From: Alcaligenaceae bacterium
GTDB lineage: Bacteria > Pseudomonadota > Gammaproteobacteria > Burkholderiales > Burkholderiaceae_B
Assembly: GCA_013416445.1 (NCBI GenBank)
Contig: JACCER010000003.1
Location: forward strand, 247,036-311,035
DNA: 64,000 nt
Direction of reading: 5' to 3'
Part shown: piece after piece, positions 26,659 through 35,535 of the stretch
Position numbering within the stretch: position 1 is the stretch's first letter
How the letters are laid out: each line of letters starts with the position of its first letter
The notes under the pieces: model-generated
Databases searched by the model: none
What the model was told of the DNA's origin: nothing
The model's input: only the letters and a program-made list of their open reading frames with translations
Translations under genes and position numbers: made by a program

Positions 26659-27288
26659 ATGCCGCCTCATTCACGCTCAGCTCCTTCTCGCTATAGGCCA
26701 GTTACGCGCCGGGTTGCCAAAACGCCGCCGGCAGCGCCCCGTTTGTTGTTGCTGAACAAGCCTTTCAACGTGTTGACGCAGTTCAACGACGACCAGGCGC
26801 GTGCCACTCTTAAAGATTTCGTCCAAGAGCCTGGTGTCTACCCTGCCGGACGACTGGATCGCGATAGCGAGGGTCTGGTTTTATTGACCAATGATGGCGC
26901 TTTGCAGGCGCGCATTACCAACCCAAGATACAAACTGGAAAAAACCTATTGGGTACAGGTCGAAGGTGAGCCAACTCACGAGCAGTTGCAACGCCTGCGG
27001 GCCGGCATTGACCTTAACGACGGCCCGACCCAGCCCGCCAAAGTACGCCAGATCAAAGAACCAAGCCTGTGGGAAAGGCATCCTCCGGTGCGGTTTCGCA
27101 AGAGCGTGCCAACTGCCTGGCTGGAACTTGTCATACACGAAGGGCGCAATCGCCAAGTGCGACGCATGACCGCCGCCGTAAACTTGCCAACCTTGCGATT
27201 GATACGGGCCAGGGTCGGGCCCTGGAGCCTGGACGACCTGTTGCCAGGCCAGTGGCGCGAGATTCCACCCCCCTGGCCGTTGCCCTGA
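26659..27288 (+). CDS. rluE: 23S rRNA pseudouridine synthase
   Basis: A 209-residue RsuA-type pseudouridine synthase without the N-terminal S4 domain. The catalytic Asp67 is in GRLDRDSEGL. The LLNKPFNVLTQF start, TNDGALQARIT and HEGRNRQVRRM blocks agree with RluE, which modifies U2457 of 23S rRNA in E. coli. A basic N-terminal extension of about 25 residues is normal for beta-proteobacterial forms. It is a housekeeping gene. Confidence 0.88.
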   Translation: MPPHSRSAPSRYRPVTRRVAKTPPAAPRLLLLNKPFNVLTQFNDDQARATLKDFVQEPGVYPAGRLDRDSEGLVLLTNDGALQARITNPRYKLEKTYWVQVEGEPTHEQLQRLRAGIDLNDGPTQPAKVRQIKEPSLWERHPPVRFRKSVPTAWLELVIHEGRNRQVRRMTAAVNLPTLRLIRARVGPWSLDDLLPGQWREIPPPWPLP

Positions 27289-27412
27289 TGTCGCCTGGCG
27301 CTTTGGCAGCGAATTACGATTTCATTTGTTTGTATGGTTCATATATAAAGTGGCATTTCGAGTATTTTGCTTACAATGGGCTAGCACCACGCTATCCGTA
27401 CGGAGAATATGA

Positions 27413-29056
27413 TTGCCGCCCGTCAACAAAAAACACCCTGAATATGAGCGTATCCGGCAACTGAATGCGATAGGTATTGCGCTTTCGTCGCAACGTAATC
27501 ATGCCCAACTGATGGAAATGATACTCAGTAGCGCTCGATATATTACCGGCGCCGACGCCGGCACCTTGTACATGCTTGCGCCCGACGCCAAAGCCTTGCA
27601 GTTTGCCATCATCCAGAATGACACGCTTAAAGTTCACCTGGGCAGTACCGGCGCCGACAAGAATCACGCTACGCTGGTACCGCTGTACCATGCCGATGGC
27701 ACGCCAGACGATCGCACAGTAGCGGCTTGTTCAGTACTGAAAAAATCCACCATCAATATTGCCAATGCCTACGACGAACAGGTTTTTGACTTCTCTGGCA
27801 CCCGGCGCTTCGACACGAAAACGGGGTATAGATCAGTTTCGTTCCTGACCGTGCCTTTATGCAATCACGACAATGAAGTGATTGCCGCTTTGCAACTGAT
27901 CAATAAGCTGGATGCCAGCAAGCATCCCATCCCTTTTGATGCCGCTGACCAAGACATAGTCGAATCATTGGCATCGCAGGCTGCAGTGGCATTGACCAAC
28001 CAGCAACTGATCACCGAAATGCGCGTTCTGTTCGACAGCTTTACGCGCGTCATAGGCGCCGCCATCGATGCCAAGTCGCCGCATACGGGTGCGCACTGCC
28101 GCCGGGTTCCCGACGCCACGCTGATGCTGGCGCGGGCCGCCAGCGGCGCCAACTTCCCTGGCCTGGAAGGTTTCGTCATGTCGGATGATGACATGTACGA
28201 ATTGCAAACAGCCGCTTGGCTGCACGACTGCGGGAAGGTGGTGACGCCGCATCACATCATGGAAAAGTCCACCAAGCTGGAAACTATCATTGACCGCATC
28301 AGCAGCGTCAGCCAACGATTCGACATTCTTGCGCGCGATCTTCAACAGCAAAAGCTAACACTGCAATTGCACGCCGCACGCCAAGGCGTGGAACCCGACG
28401 GTCAAGCCTTGGCCCGCTACGATGCCGAACTCGATCAGTTGGCTGATGATCAGCGCTTTCTTGAGCAGGCCAATACCGGGGCGGAGTTCATGAGCGACGC
28501 CGATATTCAGCGCGTACAGGCTTTGTCCAGGCACAGTTGGGTCAACATCCATGGCGAAACCTGCTATTTGCTCAGTAATGACGAGGTCTTGAACTTATGC
28601 GTCAAAAAGGGAACACTGAATCCCGAAGAGCGTCAGACCATGGAAGACCACATGGTTCATACCTTGAAAATGCTTGAACAATTGCCTTTCCCGCGCCATT
28701 TGCAACGGGTTACTGAATATGCGGTTGGCCATCACGAACGCATGGATGGCAAAGGCTATCCAAGGGGGCTGACCCGCGAACAACTGTCCATCCCCGCCCG
28801 CATCATGGGTATAGCCGATGTCTTTGAAGCGCTGACGGCACATGAACGACCCTACAAAAGCCCCATGTCCTTGTCACAGGCCTTGCGAATTATGGGCACT
28901 ATGGTCGAGAACCAGCACCTGGATCCTGACCTTTTTGCATTGTTCGTCAAAAAACGGGTATACCTGACCTACGCCTATAAACATCTGCGACCAGAGCAAA
29001 TCGACGATGTCGACATCAGCCGCTTGCCCGGTTTGTGCGAGCCAGTTGACCAATAA
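27413..29056 (+). CDS. GAF domain HD-GYP protein (cyclic-di-GMP phosphodiesterase)
   Basis: A 547-residue cytoplasmic protein: GAF sensor domain about 25-195, then an HD-GYP domain with His271-Asp272 (AAWLHDCGK) and the GYP signature HHERMDGKGYP at 440-450. About 110 mostly helical, Gln/Leu-rich residues (290-400) lie between the HD and GYP parts, longer than in simple HD-GYP domains. It should hydrolyse c-di-GMP to pGpG or GMP. The start is a TTG, chosen because GGAG lies at proper spacing and the nearby ATG is out of frame. An Rpn-type element begins about 30 bp after its stop. Confidence 0.9.
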   Translation: MPPVNKKHPEYERIRQLNAIGIALSSQRNHAQLMEMILSSARYITGADAGTLYMLAPDAKALQFAIIQNDTLKVHLGSTGADKNHATLVPLYHADGTPDDRTVAACSVLKKSTINIANAYDEQVFDFSGTRRFDTKTGYRSVSFLTVPLCNHDNEVIAALQLINKLDASKHPIPFDAADQDIVESLASQAAVALTNQQLITEMRVLFDSFTRVIGAAIDAKSPHTGAHCRRVPDATLMLARAASGANFPGLEGFVMSDDDMYELQTAAWLHDCGKVVTPHHIMEKSTKLETIIDRISSVSQRFDILARDLQQQKLTLQLHAARQGVEPDGQALARYDAELDQLADDQRFLEQANTGAEFMSDADIQRVQALSRHSWVNIHGETCYLLSNDEVLNLCVKKGTLNPEERQTMEDHMVHTLKMLEQLPFPRHLQRVTEYAVGHHERMDGKGYPRGLTREQLSIPARIMGIADVFEALTAHERPYKSPMSLSQALRIMGTMVENQHLDPDLFALFVKKRVYLTYAYKHLRPEQIDDVDISRLPGLCEPVDQ

Positions 29057-29088
29057 GCTGGCTATGCCGGGTTGCGTACTTTGGTACC

Positions 29089-29965
29089 TATCACAGCACG
29101 TATTTCCCACAGCAGACATTCCCTTGCACACCAGCTATTCGCTGCTTGAGGCAACCCTTACAGTAAGCCTTTCATGCTTGGCTTTGTTATACCTTCTTAT
29201 CCATATCGAAATCCAGGGCGGGGTGATTAGCGCGGTATCGCTGGCTGAATTCAGCGAACGGATGTATGAATATTCCTATCGCATTCGCGATAACTTCCTG
29301 AAAAGAATAATAGGCAAAACGGGCGCAAGACAGCCCATAGCTATCCATAGCCTGGGGGTGCTGACTGAAAGCACGGCATCGGATACACACCTGGTGTACT
29401 CCGAGGGCAGCGCAGCCAGCACCAGTGTGCATTTTCGCTTTCCTGTCGTACACTTAGCCAACTGGCTGGCGTGTTGGAGCCAGTTGAAGCAGCAAGCCGC
29501 AAGCAACCCTTTTGCCCTGGTTGTCATGGCGCAATTAAGCGCCCAGAAAACCCGTGGGCAAGGCATGCAGCGGCTAGCATCCAAAACGCAAATTACGCGG
29601 TTAATGTACCGGTATCAATATACCGAACAAGATGTGGTGCAGGTGCTGCGTCTTATCGATTGGATGATGGCCCTGCCTGAAGAACTGGACGCTGATTTTG
29701 AACAGGCCGTGGCGCAAATGGAACAGGAGAACAGCGTGGCATACGTAACCAGCATAGAACGTCGAAGTGAAGCAAGAGGCGAAGCTAGGGGTAAAGTCGA
29801 CTTACTGCAGCATCAGCTTATTCACAAATTCGGGCTGTTACCCGAAGGGTTGCAGCAACGCATTCAAACCGCGACTCCCGCTCAACTGGAAACCTGGTCG
29901 TTGGATCTTTTGGATGCGGCAACGCTGGACGAGGTCTTTGGTGATTAAGCCGCGGTGATGGCGAG
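29089..29965 (+). pseudogene. Rpn nuclease gene, copy A: 251-bp deletion derivative
   Basis: A copy of the six-member family with its 5' part removed. Homology to the other copies starts in the shared leader (cacagcacgtattt) and jumps at ggctttgtta to tatcttcttatcc-like sequence. The deletion removes codons 1-79, including the nuclease Asp66, and shifts the leader frame. Residues equivalent to Glu86 and Gln88 (HIEIQ) and everything after are intact. A longer in-frame read-through from a TTG (29124) is possible but has no good ribosome site. Copy A lacks the flanking REP palindromes. Homology ends near 29965. Confidence 0.8.
29736..29948 (+). CDS. Predicted internal C-terminal product of Rpn copy A (RpnS-like)
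   Basis: A GTG at 29736 in the Rpn frame has AGGAG six bases upstream. It would give a 70-residue protein: MAYVTSIERRS, two EARG units, then a DUF4351-like helical domain ending DEVFGD. In E. coli, Rpn genes make such a small C-terminal protein, which inhibits the full-length toxin. Here the large toxin form is destroyed, so this locus may encode only the antitoxin. Separate translation is inferred from sequence. Confidence 0.55.
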   Translation: MAYVTSIERRSEARGEARGKVDLLQHQLIHKFGLLPEGLQQRIQTATPAQLETWSLDLLDAATLDEVFGD

Positions 29966-30056
29966 CTATCCAACGCCACCCCGTTAATATTCTGCATGGG
30001 CGGCAGAGCTGCTTTCATACAATAGTAAATGATCAGCCAAGCTCCGGAGCCCATCA

Positions 30057-30986
30057 GTGAACATTACTTTGAAGCAGTTGCGGGCTTTTTGTGCCGTCTA
30101 TGAATTGCGCAGCTTTACCCAAGCGGCCAAGGTCTTGCACCTGACCCAATCGGCGGTCAGCAAACTGTGTGCTGAACTGGAGCATGAGTTTGGCTTGCCT
30201 TTATTCCAGCGCTCTACACGCCGTGTAGATGCCTGCGACGGCGCCAGCGTACTGTATGCGCATGCCAACGAGATACTGGGTTCGTTGCGCTCGGCGGAAC
30301 GCAGCCTGTCGAACCTGCTGGCACTGGAAAGCGGCTCCATCAATATTGCCGCGTCACCCATGATGATGGTGGGTTTAATCAGCAAGGTGGTTGCTGATTT
30401 TCATCGACGCTATCCAAAGGTCAAGTTGAATCTGCTCGAGCTGTCCACAGATGAAACCATAGAATCCGTGCTGAATGGCCAAGCCGATATCGGCCTGGTG
30501 TCTGCCGAGGTCAAAGAAGAAAGGCTAAGCACAGAGGTGGTGTATTCCGATCCGATGTATGTGGTGTGCCCGCCGGGCCATGAGTTGCTGGCCATGAAAC
30601 GCCTGCTGTGGCCGGACTTGGTCCAGCATCAGCATATCGTGCTTCATAATGTATATAGCGTACGCCGGCTGGTGGACAAGATACTGGCCGAGCACAATCT
30701 GGATTGCCCGGCCGTCATCCAGGCAGGGCTGTTGACGTCGGTTCTGGCGCTGGTGAAGGATGGCTTGGGTATTACCATCGTGCCGGGTTATGTGTGCGAA
30801 CTGGCGGCTCAATTTGGCTTGGTGACCAAGCGCATCATGGGTAAAACCGACTATTACCACCCAGTATCGATGGTGCTGCGCCAGCCCGCGAAGCACTCGA
30901 TTGCGGCACAGGTCTTCCAGACGCAGCTGCTGGATTACTTGCGCACAAGGGAGACAACACAAAAAATGCAAGGCAATATTACGTAG
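30057..30986 (+). CDS. LysR-family transcriptional regulator
   Basis: A 309-residue LysR protein with GTG start (MNITLKQLRAFCAVYELRSFTQAA) and HTH LTQSAVSKLCAELE. The effector domain is complete. It lies upstream of, and in the same direction as, a CaiB / enoyl-CoA hydratase pair, which with the convergent Bug receptor makes a local acid-utilisation set. The gap to CaiB holds a palindrome cluster that may be its binding site. Confidence 0.92.
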   Translation: MNITLKQLRAFCAVYELRSFTQAAKVLHLTQSAVSKLCAELEHEFGLPLFQRSTRRVDACDGASVLYAHANEILGSLRSAERSLSNLLALESGSINIAASPMMMVGLISKVVADFHRRYPKVKLNLLELSTDETIESVLNGQADIGLVSAEVKEERLSTEVVYSDPMYVVCPPGHELLAMKRLLWPDLVQHQHIVLHNVYSVRRLVDKILAEHNLDCPAVIQAGLLTSVLALVKDGLGITIVPGYVCELAAQFGLVTKRIMGKTDYYHPVSMVLRQPAKHSIAAQVFQTQLLDYLRTRETTQKMQGNIT

Positions 30987-31037
30987 GTCGGATTAGGGCT
31001 TAACCAAACCATACAAGCGCGTAGCGCGTAATCCGAC
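30983..31037. repeat. REP-like palindrome with enlarged loop
   Basis: GTAGGTCGGATTAG and GCGCGTAATCCGAC arms are separated by a longer loop (ttaaccaaaccatacaa) than in the other copies. Confidence 0.7.
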
Positions 31038-31112
31038 AACACCAGCATGATAAAAAGCCAAGCCTACAGGCCGCCCAGCCAGGATACGCTTCCATCAAAC
31101 ATCTCTTTATCT

Positions 31113-31175
31113 ATTCCTAATAGGAATCAACATATGATAGTTATTCGCTTGTTAGGAATAAGTTAATTTCCTACA
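31113..31175 (+). promoter_or_regulatory. Candidate operator cluster upstream of the CaiB operon
   Basis: A perfect 15-bp palindrome ATTCCTAATAGGAAT at 31113-31127 is followed by further half-sites TTAGGAA (about 31152) and TTTCCTA (about 31168). Such repeated dyads upstream of a LysR-linked operon look like regulator sites. A related AAGGAA ... TTTCCT pair stands upstream of the Bug gene near 34411-34430, so one regulator could act on both. This is inference. Confidence 0.4.
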
Positions 31176-31215
31176 ATCCAGCCCTACCTCAAGAACGAAA
31201 GCCAGGAGAAAATTC

Positions 31216-31266
31216 ATGTTGAAAAAAGCCATAATCAGCTCGCTCATCGGGATTGAACTGCAATGA
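31216..31266 (+). CDS. 16-residue leader peptide or receptor remnant coupled to CaiB
   Basis: ATG 31216, with AGGAG in front, reads MLKKAIISSLIGIELQ and stops at TGA, which overlaps the CaiB ATG (ATGA). The first residues resemble the start of a Bug-receptor signal peptide. It is either a regulatory leader peptide or the remnant of a deleted receptor gene that keeps translational coupling. It supplies the only good ribosome site for the CaiB gene. Confidence 0.5.
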   Translation: MLKKAIISSLIGIELQ

Positions 31267-32486
31267 CACAGCCCGTCTCCAGCCGGGGCGCTGACAAGGC
31301 GCTGGCCGGCATCAAGGTCCTGGACCTGACCTCTGTCATTATGGGGCCGGTTTGCACGCAAATACTTGGTGGTTACGGCGCAGAAATCGTCAAAGTGGAA
31401 TCGCCTGAAGGCGATATCATGCGGCACGCCGGCGCACAGTGCGAACCTGAAATGGGTTCCATGTTCATGCACGTAAACCACTACAAGAAGTCCATTGTCA
31501 TCGACCTGAAAAGCGACGAAGGACGACAGCTGCTGTGGAAGCTTATTCCTGATTACGACGTGCTGGTGCACAACATACGCCGTGACGCAATCGAACGCCT
31601 GGGGTTTGGCTACGACGCGGTACGTGCAGCCAAGCCAGACATGATCTACGTGGCGCTAAGCGGTTATGGCGAAGATGGCCCTTATGCCGCCAAGCCGGCA
31701 TTTGACGACATCATTCAGGCCGAAGCTGGGTTGGCCAGCCTTTATGCCCTGCAAACGGGCAATGAGCCGGCGTATCTGCCATCGCTGATTGTCGACCGGC
31801 ACACGGGGACTGTTGCTGCCCACCGTGTATTGGCTTCGCTGTTCCGGCGCCAGGCTTGTGGACAAGGCGAATACATTAATGTGTCAATGTTTGAAACCAT
31901 GGCCGAATTCGTGCTGTCGGATCATTTGGGCGGCAAGACGTTTGACCCGGCCAGCAAAGACACGGGCTATTCCAGGCTCTTGACCCGCCATCGTCGCCCG
32001 TATCGCACCAGCGATGGTTACATTGCCGCGGTCGTTTATAACGATAAGCACTGGAAGGCTTTTTTCAAGCTAATAGGCAAGCCAGACATGTTTGCCGATA
32101 GCCGTTTCGGTTCGGCCGCCGGCCGGGCCAGCAACTACGATACCATTTATAAATATCTGTCCGATGTTTTCCAGACTGACACCAGCGCATCCTGGATAGC
32201 ATCGCTGACCGCCGCAGATATTCCGTGCGCCATGGTCAATGACATCGAGATGCTGACCAACGACCCGCATCTGGAGGCTGGCCAGTTTTTTTCTACATAT
32301 TCCCATGACCGATCTGGTGTAACGTACCAAGCTGTCAACAAGAATACGGCAAACCCGGGCCACCAGCCTCCGGGCAAAGGGCAGCATACGGTCGAGGTGC
32401 TTGCCAGCCACGGCTTTACGCCGGAAACCATTCAAGCGCTGTTAAAAAGCAAGGCTATCCAAAATGGCCTGCAAGACGAGGAATAG
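31263..32486 (+). CDS. Class III CoA-transferase (CaiB/BaiF)
   Basis: A 407-residue CaiB/BaiF-family enzyme with the ILGGYGAEIVKVE block and catalytic Asp148 in AFDDIIQAEAGL. It would activate a dicarboxylic or branched acid by CoA transfer. It is followed within 4 bp by an enoyl-CoA hydratase and preceded by a short coupled leader, all under the LysR gene upstream. Closest functional relatives cannot be told apart by eye. Confidence 0.93.
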   Translation: MTQPVSSRGADKALAGIKVLDLTSVIMGPVCTQILGGYGAEIVKVESPEGDIMRHAGAQCEPEMGSMFMHVNHYKKSIVIDLKSDEGRQLLWKLIPDYDVLVHNIRRDAIERLGFGYDAVRAAKPDMIYVALSGYGEDGPYAAKPAFDDIIQAEAGLASLYALQTGNEPAYLPSLIVDRHTGTVAAHRVLASLFRRQACGQGEYINVSMFETMAEFVLSDHLGGKTFDPASKDTGYSRLLTRHRRPYRTSDGYIAAVVYNDKHWKAFFKLIGKPDMFADSRFGSAAGRASNYDTIYKYLSDVFQTDTSASWIASLTAADIPCAMVNDIEMLTNDPHLEAGQFFSTYSHDRSGVTYQAVNKNTANPGHQPPGKGQHTVEVLASHGFTPETIQALLKSKAIQNGLQDEE

Positions 32487-32490
32487 AGAT

Positions 32491-33261
32491 ATGACCCTGA
32501 AAGCTCAAGCGGTATCGATAGACGCATCTGGCGTTGCCACACTTACCATTTGCAATGGCGGGCCGCTGAATATTATCAGCCGCCAAGTAGCGCTGGACCT
32601 AACGGCGCTGATCAATGAACTGGCCAGCGATGCAGCCATCAAAGTCCTGATCATCCAGGGCACCGGCAGCAAGACCTTCATTGGGGGCGCCGACATCAAG
32701 CAAATGGTCGACTTCAAGCCTGATACGGCTCGCGACTTCATTACGATTTTGTACGAACTATGTGAAGCCGTACGCTTGTTTCCTGTACCCACCATTGCGC
32801 GCATGGATGGCTGGTGCATAGGGGTGGGGCTGGAGCTCGCAGCATGTTGCGATATGCGCTATGCCTCGACGGCATCACAGTTCACCATGCCTGAAGTCAA
32901 AATAGGCATCCCGTCTGTTATTCACGGAGCACTGTTGTCGCGTCTTATGGGCGAAGGACGGGCCCGCTGGATGATGCTGTCCGGCAATGCCATCGACGCG
33001 CAAACCGCTTTCACCTGGGGACTGCTGAACGGCGTGGAAACATCCGAAGACCTGGGCGCCAAAGTAGACGAACTTGCACAAGAAATGGCTGAATGCGGTT
33101 CAGTAGGCATGCGCATGCAGAAACAATTGCTGATCGAATGGGAAGCGCCTCATTTGCAGGATGCCGTCAAGCTGAGCATCGATCGTTTCAGCAAAGTATT
33201 TGAAAGCGACGAACCGCATACTCACATGAGCGAATTTTTCCGCAGTAAAAAGAAGGCCTGA
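32491..33261 (+). CDS. Enoyl-CoA hydratase/isomerase (crotonase family)
   Basis: A 256-residue crotonase-fold protein. The oxyanion-hole segments are FIGGADIKQM (62-71) and GWCIGVGLEL (107-116). Both catalytic glutamates of enoyl-CoA hydratase are present: Glu115 and Glu135 (MPEVKIGI). The ATG 32491 is chosen because AGAGAT lies before it; the longer frame starts inside CaiB. It hydrates an enoyl-CoA, probably the product of the coupled CoA-transferase path. Confidence 0.92.
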   Translation: MTLKAQAVSIDASGVATLTICNGGPLNIISRQVALDLTALINELASDAAIKVLIIQGTGSKTFIGGADIKQMVDFKPDTARDFITILYELCEAVRLFPVPTIARMDGWCIGVGLELAACCDMRYASTASQFTMPEVKIGIPSVIHGALLSRLMGEGRARWMMLSGNAIDAQTAFTWGLLNGVETSEDLGAKVDELAQEMAECGSVGMRMQKQLLIEWEAPHLQDAVKLSIDRFSKVFESDEPHTHMSEFFRSKKKA

Positions 33262-33277
33262 TCGGCGCTTCTGTTGA

Positions 33278-33308
33278 GGTCGGATTACGCGCTTTGCGCT
33301 AATCCGAC
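33278..33308. repeat. REP-like palindrome
   Basis: A family copy in reverse loop order (GAGGTCGGATTACGCGC, then GCGCTAATCCGAC) between convergent genes, where it could also act as a bidirectional terminator. Confidence 0.7.
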
Positions 33309-33337
33309 ACCTATTGGCTCAACAAACAATACCGTTC

Positions 33338-34342
33338 TTACTGCGGCGTCAGCCCTGCCGATTTAACCACTTCTGCCCACTTGCTGCGATTTGCGTGCAC
33401 TGTCTCACGAAATTTCTCGGGTGTTGATATATGAATGGTGTTGCCGGTATTAGTCAGGCGGGCGACTACTTCAGGCTGTTGCAAGGCTTTTGTTGCTGCG
33501 GCGTTGATTTTATTCACCAGTACCGGATCCATGCCTTTAGGTCCGAACAGGCCGAACCAAATGTAGCTGTCGAAGCCGGGCAGGCCTGACTCGGCAATGG
33601 TGGGAACCTCTTTCACCACATCGATGCGCTTGGCGGTAGATACGCCCAGCAAACGTACCGTGCCTGCCTTGTACTGGCCCAGCACAGTTTGCACTTGATT
33701 GAAGATACAGCAGGTTTCGCCCTTGACGACAGATTGCAAGGCTTCCGGGCCACCTTTATAGGGGACGTGGACCATTTTCAGATCGGCACGCGCGTTGAAC
33801 TCTTCGAAGGCCAGTTGTGTGCCGGTGCCTACGCCCGTAGACGCAAAATAGTACTTGCCCGGATTGGCCTTGACCTCGGTAATAAATTCTGCCACCGTTT
33901 TTACGTCGATGACCTTAGGGTTGATGGTCAGCACATTCGACACATCGACCAAGGGGGCAATGGGTGTGAAATCGGCTTCAACGTCAAAGGGCAAGTCTTT
34001 ATAGATGGCAGGATTAATGCCATGTGTCGCGGCCGTGCCCAGCAATATGGTGTAGCCGTCCGGCTTGGCGCGCGCCACGATAGACGAAGCTAGGTTGCCG
34101 CCTGCACCAGAGCGATAGTCAATAACAACAGGTACGCCCAGGGACTGTTGCAAGGGCTCCTGAATACCGCGAGCAATGACGTCGACGCCCGAGCCAGCTG
34201 GAAAACCCATCAGCATGGTGATCGAGTGTTCAGGCCATTCGGCGGCGAAGCTGGTACTGGCCGCAAGTAGCGAACAACCAAATATAGCGCCTTTGGCCAG
34301 ACGTGAAAGGGAGGTGAGCAGGGGGAGAGGAGTCGCAGTCAT
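33338..34342 (-). CDS. Bug/TctC-family periplasmic receptor
   Basis: A 334-residue receptor with signal peptide ending at STSFAAEWP near residue 34 and the family's MLMGFPAGSGVDV stretch. It binds an unknown carboxylate. It converges on the CaiB / crotonase operon, and the regulatory half-sites noted upstream resemble those before that operon. No membrane subunits are in the window. Confidence 0.93.
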   Translation of the reverse strand: MTATPLPLLTSLSRLAKGAIFGCSLLAASTSFAAEWPEHSITMLMGFPAGSGVDVIARGIQEPLQQSLGVPVVIDYRSGAGGNLASSIVARAKPDGYTILLGTAATHGINPAIYKDLPFDVEADFTPIAPLVDVSNVLTINPKVIDVKTVAEFITEVKANPGKYYFASTGVGTGTQLAFEEFNARADLKMVHVPYKGGPEALQSVVKGETCCIFNQVQTVLGQYKAGTVRLLGVSTAKRIDVVKEVPTIAESGLPGFDSYIWFGLFGPKGMDPVLVNKINAAATKALQQPEVVARLTNTGNTIHISTPEKFRETVHANRSKWAEVVKSAGLTPQ

Positions 34343-34456
34343 GCTGTAGCCGGTAAATAATAGAAGCGTCTACATTAGCAGTATCAATATAAAACAGCTA
34401 CAACTGATAAGGAAGTTACATATTTCCTGGGGATATATAGGGGATGCTGTTGCTGT

Positions 34457-34487
34457 TGGATTATGCGCCTGATGGCGCCAATCCGAC
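34457..34487. repeat. REP-like palindrome bordering Rpn copy B
   Basis: GTTGGATTATGCGCC, then GGCGCCAATCCGAC. It forms the left border of the Rpn unit; the sequence between it and the gene (atcaaaagaaa) is shared by the other units. Confidence 0.75.
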
Positions 34488-34537
34488 AAAACCAGGCATC
34501 AAAAGAAATCTGATTCAAAACTCGCCATCACAGCGGC

Positions 34538-34762
34538 TTAATCACCAAAGACCTCGTCCAGCGTTGCCGCATCCAAAAGATTCAGCGACCAGGTTTCCAG
34601 CTGGGCGGGAGTCGCGGTTTGAATGCGTTGCTGCAACCCTTCGGGTAACAACCCGAATTTGTGAATAAGCTGATGCTGCAGTAAGTCGACTTTACCCCTA
34701 GCTTCACCTCTTGCTTCGCCTCTAGCTTCACTTCGACGTTCTATGCTGGTTACGTATGCCAC
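34538..34762 (-). CDS. Predicted internal C-terminal product of Rpn copy B (RpnS-like)
   Basis: GTG at 34762 with AGGAG six bases before gives a 74-residue product with three EARG units, then the KVDLLQHQL version of the C-terminal domain shared with copy A. As in copy A, the toxin part is deleted, so an antitoxin-only role is suggested. Confidence 0.55.
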   Translation of the reverse strand: MAYVTSIERRSEARGEARGEARGKVDLLQHQLIHKFGLLPEGLQQRIQTATPAQLETWSLNLLDAATLDEVFGD

Positions 34763-35374
34763 GCTATTCTCCTGTTCCATTTGCGCCACGGCCTGTTCAA
34801 AATCAGCGTCCAGTTCTTCAGGCAGGGCCATCATCCAATCGATAAGACGCAGCACCTGCACCACATCTTGTTCAGTGTATTGATACCGGTACATTAACCG
34901 CGTAATTTGCGTTTTGGATGCCAGCCGCTGCATGCCTTGCCCACGAGTTTTCTGGGCGCTTAATTGCGCCATGACTACCAGGGCAAAAGGGTTGCTTGCG
35001 GCTTGCTGTTCTAGCTGGCTCCAACACGCCAGCCAGTTGGCTAAGTGTACGACAGGAAAGCGAAAATGCACACTGGTGCTGGCTGCGCTGCCCTCGGAGT
35101 ACACCAGGTGCGTGCCCGACTCTGCACTTTGCGTGAGCACCCCCAGGCTATGGATAGCTATGGGCTGTCTTGCGCCCGTTTTGCCTATTATTCTTTTCAG
35201 GAAGTTATCGCGAATGCGATAGGAGTATTCATACATCCGTTCGCTGAATTCAGCCAGCGATACCGCGCTAATCACCCCGCCCTGGATTTCGATATGGATA
35301 AGAAGGTATAACAAAGCCAAGCATGAAAGGCTTACTGTAAGGGTTGCCCCTGTTGAGGGATAGCTGGTGTGCAA
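34538..35374 (-). pseudogene. Rpn nuclease gene, copy B: same 251-bp deletion
   Basis: It carries exactly the junction seen in copy A (aaggtata joined to acaaagcc when read on + strand) and the same leader substitutions (cacagc, cagcag, caccagc). The catalytic Asp segment is missing while HIEIQ and the C-terminal part are kept. The TTG at 35374 opens a read-through frame (MHTSYPSTGA) with different residues from the functional N-terminus. Being head-to-tail with copy C, it may be transcribed from its own leader. Confidence 0.8.
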
Positions 35375-35424
35375 GGGAATGTCTGCTGTGGGAAATACGT
35401 GCTGTGACGGGTAGTCAAATTACG

Positions 35425-35438
35425 CTTGTGGCTTGTGT
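35425..35438. repeat. Heptamer repeat upstream of Rpn copy B (2 units)
   Basis: CTTGTGG CTTGTGT on the + strand, the short allele of the 7-bp repeat that also occurs upstream of copies C, D and E. Confidence 0.7.
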
Positions 35439-35456
35439 GGCGGTAGCGTTGTTTGC

Positions 35457-35485
35457 CGGATTACGCGCCGAGCGGCGCTTCCGAC
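35457..35485. repeat. REP-like palindrome between Rpn copies B and C
   Basis: GCCGGATTACGCGCCG, then CGGCGCTTCCGAC. It forms the border shared by two head-to-tail Rpn units. Confidence 0.75.
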
Positions 35486-35535
35486 AAAGTTAGGAATCAA
35501 AAGAAACCTGATTCAAAGCCTGCCACCACAGCGGC

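Noticed and set aside
34914..35311. Antisense open frames of 102 and 88 codons that recur opposite every Rpn copy
   Set aside because: They repeat only because the Rpn gene beneath repeats; they have no ribosome site and their sequence follows the codon pattern of the opposite strand.
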